Below, piece after piece: positions 61,592 to 64,000 of a stretch of 64,000 nt of DNA. Origin of the DNA: Clostridia bacterium (lineage in GTDB: Bacteria > Bacillota > Clostridia > Lachnospirales > Cellulosilyticaceae); the NCBI GenBank assembly GCA_029239755.1, contig JARBUI010000014.1, positions 1 through 64,000 on the forward strand, given 5' to 3'. Made by a program: the position numbers and the translations under genes. The notes under the pieces were generated by a model. That model searched no databases. It was not told the origin of the DNA and was given only the letters and a program-made list of their open reading frames with translations. Within the stretch, counting starts at the first letter, position 1; every line of letters begins with the position of its first letter.

Positions 61592-62659
61592 ATGAAGAAG
61601 TTATTAGCAGCATTAGTGGTAACAACATTAATGTTAGGAATGTCAACTGGGTGTGCACAAAAACAAGCAGCAACAGAAACTAAAGAAACAGCAGCAGCAG
61701 AAACTAAAGAAGCAGCAGCAGAAACTCCAAAAGCAGATGAACAAAAAACTATACTTTTTGGATTTCAAGATTTAGAAACAGAATTTTGGGTAGCAGGTCA
61801 TAATGCTATTATGGAAACTTTAGAATCAAAAGGAATAAAAGTTATTGAAAAAAATGCTAATGAAGATGCTAACAAGCAGTTAGAGCAAGTTAAAGACGGG
61901 ATTGCTCAGGGAGTAGATGGTATTATCATTATTCCTCAAGATGGAGAAAGTGCTGTTACAATTGCTGGAGAAGCAAATAAAGCAGGTATTCCAATAGGCG
62001 TATTTAATCGTCCTCTTTCTAATAAAGATAACAAAGCTATTGTAGCTGTTGCTGATAATGAAGTTATCGCAGAACAAGCAGTAGAATATATGGCTCAGGA
62101 AGCTAAAAAATTAGGAAAGAAAGTAACGCCTCTTATTATGGTAGGGGATTTAGGTGACCCTAATGCTATTGCACGTAAACAAGGATTTTACAATGTGATT
62201 GAAAAATATCCAGATTTATTTAATAAAGTAGTTGAAGTACCTACTAAATGGGATGCTGCAACAGGTCTTGCTAATTTACAAAGTGCTATGCAAGCAAATC
62301 CAGATGTAGATTTCTTATTTACTTCATCAGACTTCTTATTCCCACAAATTAAAGCAGTACTTGAACCATTAGGAAAATGGAAAAAAATCGGAGAACCAGG
62401 GCACGTTATCATGGGTGGTTTAGATGGAGACTCAACTGCAGGTAAGTTAATTGACGAAGGATACATAGATGCAACTGGCGTACAAGATGTTTACTTTGAA
62501 GCACAGGCTATTTTAGATGAAATGTTAAAAGCTATTGAAGCTGGCGAAAAAACACCTGATGTTTGGGTACAAGATCCAGGATTCGCTTTAACACAAGGAA
62601 ATGTAGAAGAAAGACGTATGGATATGTGGGGTAATAAATTACGTGAGGATTTAAAATAA
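61592..62659 (+). CDS. ribose-type sugar ABC transporter substrate-binding lipoprotein
   Basis: 355 residues. A lipoprotein signal ending GMSTGC (C21), then an Ala/Glu/Thr-rich low-complexity linker (about 22-50; repeats of ETKEAAA type), then a family 4 binding-protein fold (FGFQDLETEFWVAGHNAIME, PIGVFNRPLSNKDN). It captures a pentose-like sugar for the permease at 62765 and the ATPase at 63872. GGGGG lies upstream of ATG 61592. The hairpin after it likely keeps its mRNA more abundant than the permease part. Confidence 0.92.
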   Translation: MKKLLAALVVTTLMLGMSTGCAQKQAATETKETAAAETKEAAAETPKADEQKTILFGFQDLETEFWVAGHNAIMETLESKGIKVIEKNANEDANKQLEQVKDGIAQGVDGIIIIPQDGESAVTIAGEANKAGIPIGVFNRPLSNKDNKAIVAVADNEVIAEQAVEYMAQEAKKLGKKVTPLIMVGDLGDPNAIARKQGFYNVIEKYPDLFNKVVEVPTKWDAATGLANLQSAMQANPDVDFLFTSSDFLFPQIKAVLEPLGKWKKIGEPGHVIMGGLDGDSTAGKLIDEGYIDATGVQDVYFEAQAILDEMLKAIEAGEKTPDVWVQDPGFALTQGNVEERRMDMWGNKLREDLK

Positions 62660-62680
62660 TTTTCACTGTAAGATTAGCAA

Positions 62681-62726
62681 AAATAGGAGAGCAGTATAGT
62701 ACTTTTCCTCTCCTATTTTTATTTTT
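62681..62726 (+). terminator. terminator/attenuator between binding protein and permease genes
   Basis: AAATAGGAGAG (62681-62691) pairs with CTCTCCTATTT (62708-62718), followed by TTATTTTTT. It lies inside the importer operon; the permease start is 39 nt downstream. Confidence 0.85.
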
Positions 62727-62764
62727 TAAACATGAAGGATACTTCGATGATTGGAGGGATAAGT

Positions 62765-63856
62765 TTGAAATTAGAAGAAAAGCAAATAACAAACAAGAAT
62801 ACAAGCAGTTTTGCAGAAAAAAGCAAGTATACCTTGAAAAAGATTTTCGTATCTGAGTATTTTATACTTTATCTAAGTTTAGCATACTTTTTTATACTGG
62901 TTCCATTTGTTCCAGGTCTTGCATCAGCGTCTAATATCATGAATTTATTTTCTAATATGTGGCCTATGCTTACGATCGCTATTGGTCAAACAATTGTTCT
63001 TATTGTTGCAGGTATAGATTTATCTCAGACAGCGACTCTGGGTATTACAAGTATTATTGGGGCAATGGTTATGTCTACGGGAATAGACCCTGCATTACTT
63101 GAAACTTCTCCACTTTGGGGCTGGTTTATTACAGAACAAGGTGGGGTATTAGCTGGAACAAGTATGGCAATACCTATTGGTATCGTCATCATGCTTACTG
63201 TAGGAACGTTAATAGGATGGTTTAATGGTATAGCAATCGCAAAATTTAAAATAACTGCTTTTATGGTGACACTTGTTTCACAAATGTTTTTTGGTGCACT
63301 AGCAATATATCTTAGTACTTCACAAAATATAATGAATCTTCCTAAAGCCTTTAGTGCGATAGGTACAGAAGGGATTGGAATAATACCATTTTCACTTGTA
63401 ATTGCAGTGGTACTAGGAATAGTAGCACATATTATACTAAGTAGTACTGTACTAGGCAGATGGCTTTATTCAACAGGAACTAATATAAAATCTTCTATAG
63501 TGTCAGGTGTACCTACAGATAAAGTAGTCATTTTTGCATACATGTTTAGTGGATTTTGCACGTCGGTGGGGGCCATTTTATACTCAGCAAGACTAGGGAT
63601 GGGGAGACCAACCCTTGGAGATAACATGCTAATGGATATAATTGGAGCTACAGTAATTGGCGGTACCAGCATGTTCGGCGGAAAGGGAAAAGTTTTATGG
63701 ACAGTATTTGGAGTATTCTTCTTTGTACTTCTATCAAACACCTTAAACTTACTTAATCTATCTTACTTTACAATCAATATTGTAAAGGGAGCCATAATAG
63801 TTGTAGCAGCGTTTATAGATGTAACAAGAACACGCATCATAGCAAAAGGACTTTAA
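62765..63856 (+). CDS. ribose-type sugar ABC transporter permease
   Basis: About 363 residues with eight to ten TM helices of the BPD_transp_2 (RbsC/XylH) family; motifs IVAGIDLSQTATLGI, STGTNIKSSIVSGVPTDKV, GRPTLGDNMLMDIIGATVIG and GTSMFGGKG. ATG 62732 is in frame upstream but directly at the tail of the terminator with no ribosome site; TTG 62765 follows GGAGGG by 6 nt and is preferred. It is partnered with the ATPase 15 nt downstream. Confidence 0.9.
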   Translation: MKLEEKQITNKNTSSFAEKSKYTLKKIFVSEYFILYLSLAYFFILVPFVPGLASASNIMNLFSNMWPMLTIAIGQTIVLIVAGIDLSQTATLGITSIIGAMVMSTGIDPALLETSPLWGWFITEQGGVLAGTSMAIPIGIVIMLTVGTLIGWFNGIAIAKFKITAFMVTLVSQMFFGALAIYLSTSQNIMNLPKAFSAIGTEGIGIIPFSLVIAVVLGIVAHIILSSTVLGRWLYSTGTNIKSSIVSGVPTDKVVIFAYMFSGFCTSVGAILYSARLGMGRPTLGDNMLMDIIGATVIGGTSMFGGKGKVLWTVFGVFFFVLLSNTLNLLNLSYFTINIVKGAIIVVAAFIDVTRTRIIAKGL

Positions 63857-63871
63857 TAGGGAGGTGAACAA

Positions 63872-64000
63872 ATGTCTAAAACAGTTTTGGAATTAAAAAA
63901 TATTAGTAAGAGTTTCTTTGGGATAGCGGCTCTAAAAAATGTAGAGTTTTCGGTAAAAGAAGGACAGGTAATTAGTCTTATTGGGGAAAATGGAGCAGGT
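63872..64000 (+). CDS. sugar ABC transporter ATPase, N-terminal part (cut by window end)
   Basis: The first 43 codons are visible: LELKNISKSFFGIAALKNVE, then ISLIGENGAG, the Walker A start of an RbsA/XylG/MglA-type two-domain ATPase. GGGAGGTGAA precedes ATG 63872. The gene continues past the window. Confidence 0.9.
   Translation, partial: MSKTVLELKNISKSFFGIAALKNVEFSVKEGQVISLIGENGAG

Noticed and set aside
1..64000. CRISPR array or cas genes to accompany the DUF1874 ring-nuclease homolog
   Set aside because: I looked for regularly spaced 24-40 bp direct repeats and for Cas, CARF or HD-Palm motifs and saw none. A locus elsewhere in the genome cannot be excluded.

Overview
The window looks like a chromosomal segment of an anaerobic, low-GC, Gram-positive Clostridia-type bacterium, probably a polysaccharide-fermenting Lachnospirales/Cellulosilyticum-like organism. 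The species is an inference. The reasons are the AT-rich sequence, strong AGGAGG-type ribosome sites with GTG and TTG starts, lipoprotein signal peptides on transporter binding proteins, a trimeric [FeFe] hydrogenase, glucan phosphorylases and several chemoreceptors. Almost everything is on the + strand in short operons. No rRNA, tRNA, complete insertion sequence, CRISPR array or prophage was recognised.

Layout. 0-4.8 kb: an LplD-like GH4 alpha-galacturonidase, a chemoreceptor, a membrane protein and a DUF305 protein. 4.9-9.1 kb: accessory small genes. These are two paralogous secreted proteins of unknown function, a two-gene unit encoding a small membrane protein and a DUF1874 protein (the AcrIII-1/Crn2 cyclic-oligoadenylate ring nuclease family), and two secreted PrcB_C-type proteins flanking a C39-like lipoprotein. 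9.2-13.7 kb: an electron-bifurcating type [FeFe] hydrogenase operon (hydC, small ferredoxin, hydB, hydA), then a Cys-rich mini-protein and an ABC exporter behind a leader hairpin. 16-30 kb: a beta-glucan oligosaccharide module with a GH94 phosphorylase, a cupin, a 1046-residue oligoglucan phosphorylase, a YesM/YesN-type two-component system and a three-gene ABC sugar importer, ending in a 5' fragment of a group II intron. 30-42.6 kb: housekeeping and mixed genes (CorA-like transporter, flavodoxin, FapA-like protein, deoD, AEC transporter, PHP histidinol phosphatase) and a FtsX/MacB/HlyD-like efflux system. 42.7-48.7 kb: an HD-GYP response regulator followed by a 1165-residue hybrid histidine kinase whose sensor is a [FeFe]-hydrogenase-like H-cluster domain, then a small membrane protein and a ribokinase. 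49-58.2 kb: a nine-gene sugar or polyol catabolic operon (SIS isomerase, Zn-dehydrogenase, SAF-domain oxidoreductase, RpiB-like isomerase, degenerate M24 protein, FGGY kinase, RpiR regulator, Rpe, DUF4432 epimerase). 58.4-64 kb: an orphan sugar-binding protein, a divergent chemoreceptor and a ribose-type ABC importer cut by the window edge.

How it fits together. Polymers such as pectin and beta-glucan are taken up as oligosaccharides. The glucan oligomers are then cleaved by phosphorolysis, which saves ATP. Pentose-like sugars enter through RbsABC-type transporters and go through the 49-58 kb operon into the pentose phosphate pathway. Electrons from fermentation leave as H2 through HydABC, and a separate hydrogenase-like kinase may sense H2 or redox state and signal to c-di-GMP turnover through the HD-GYP regulator.

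The most unusual items are the hydrogenase-like hybrid kinase with an altered H-cluster loop, the isolated ring-nuclease-family gene, a 41-bp operator-promoter module duplicated upstream of a chemoreceptor and a sugar-binding protein, and a promoter buried inside a 26-bp perfect inverted repeat in front of the 49-58 kb operon.
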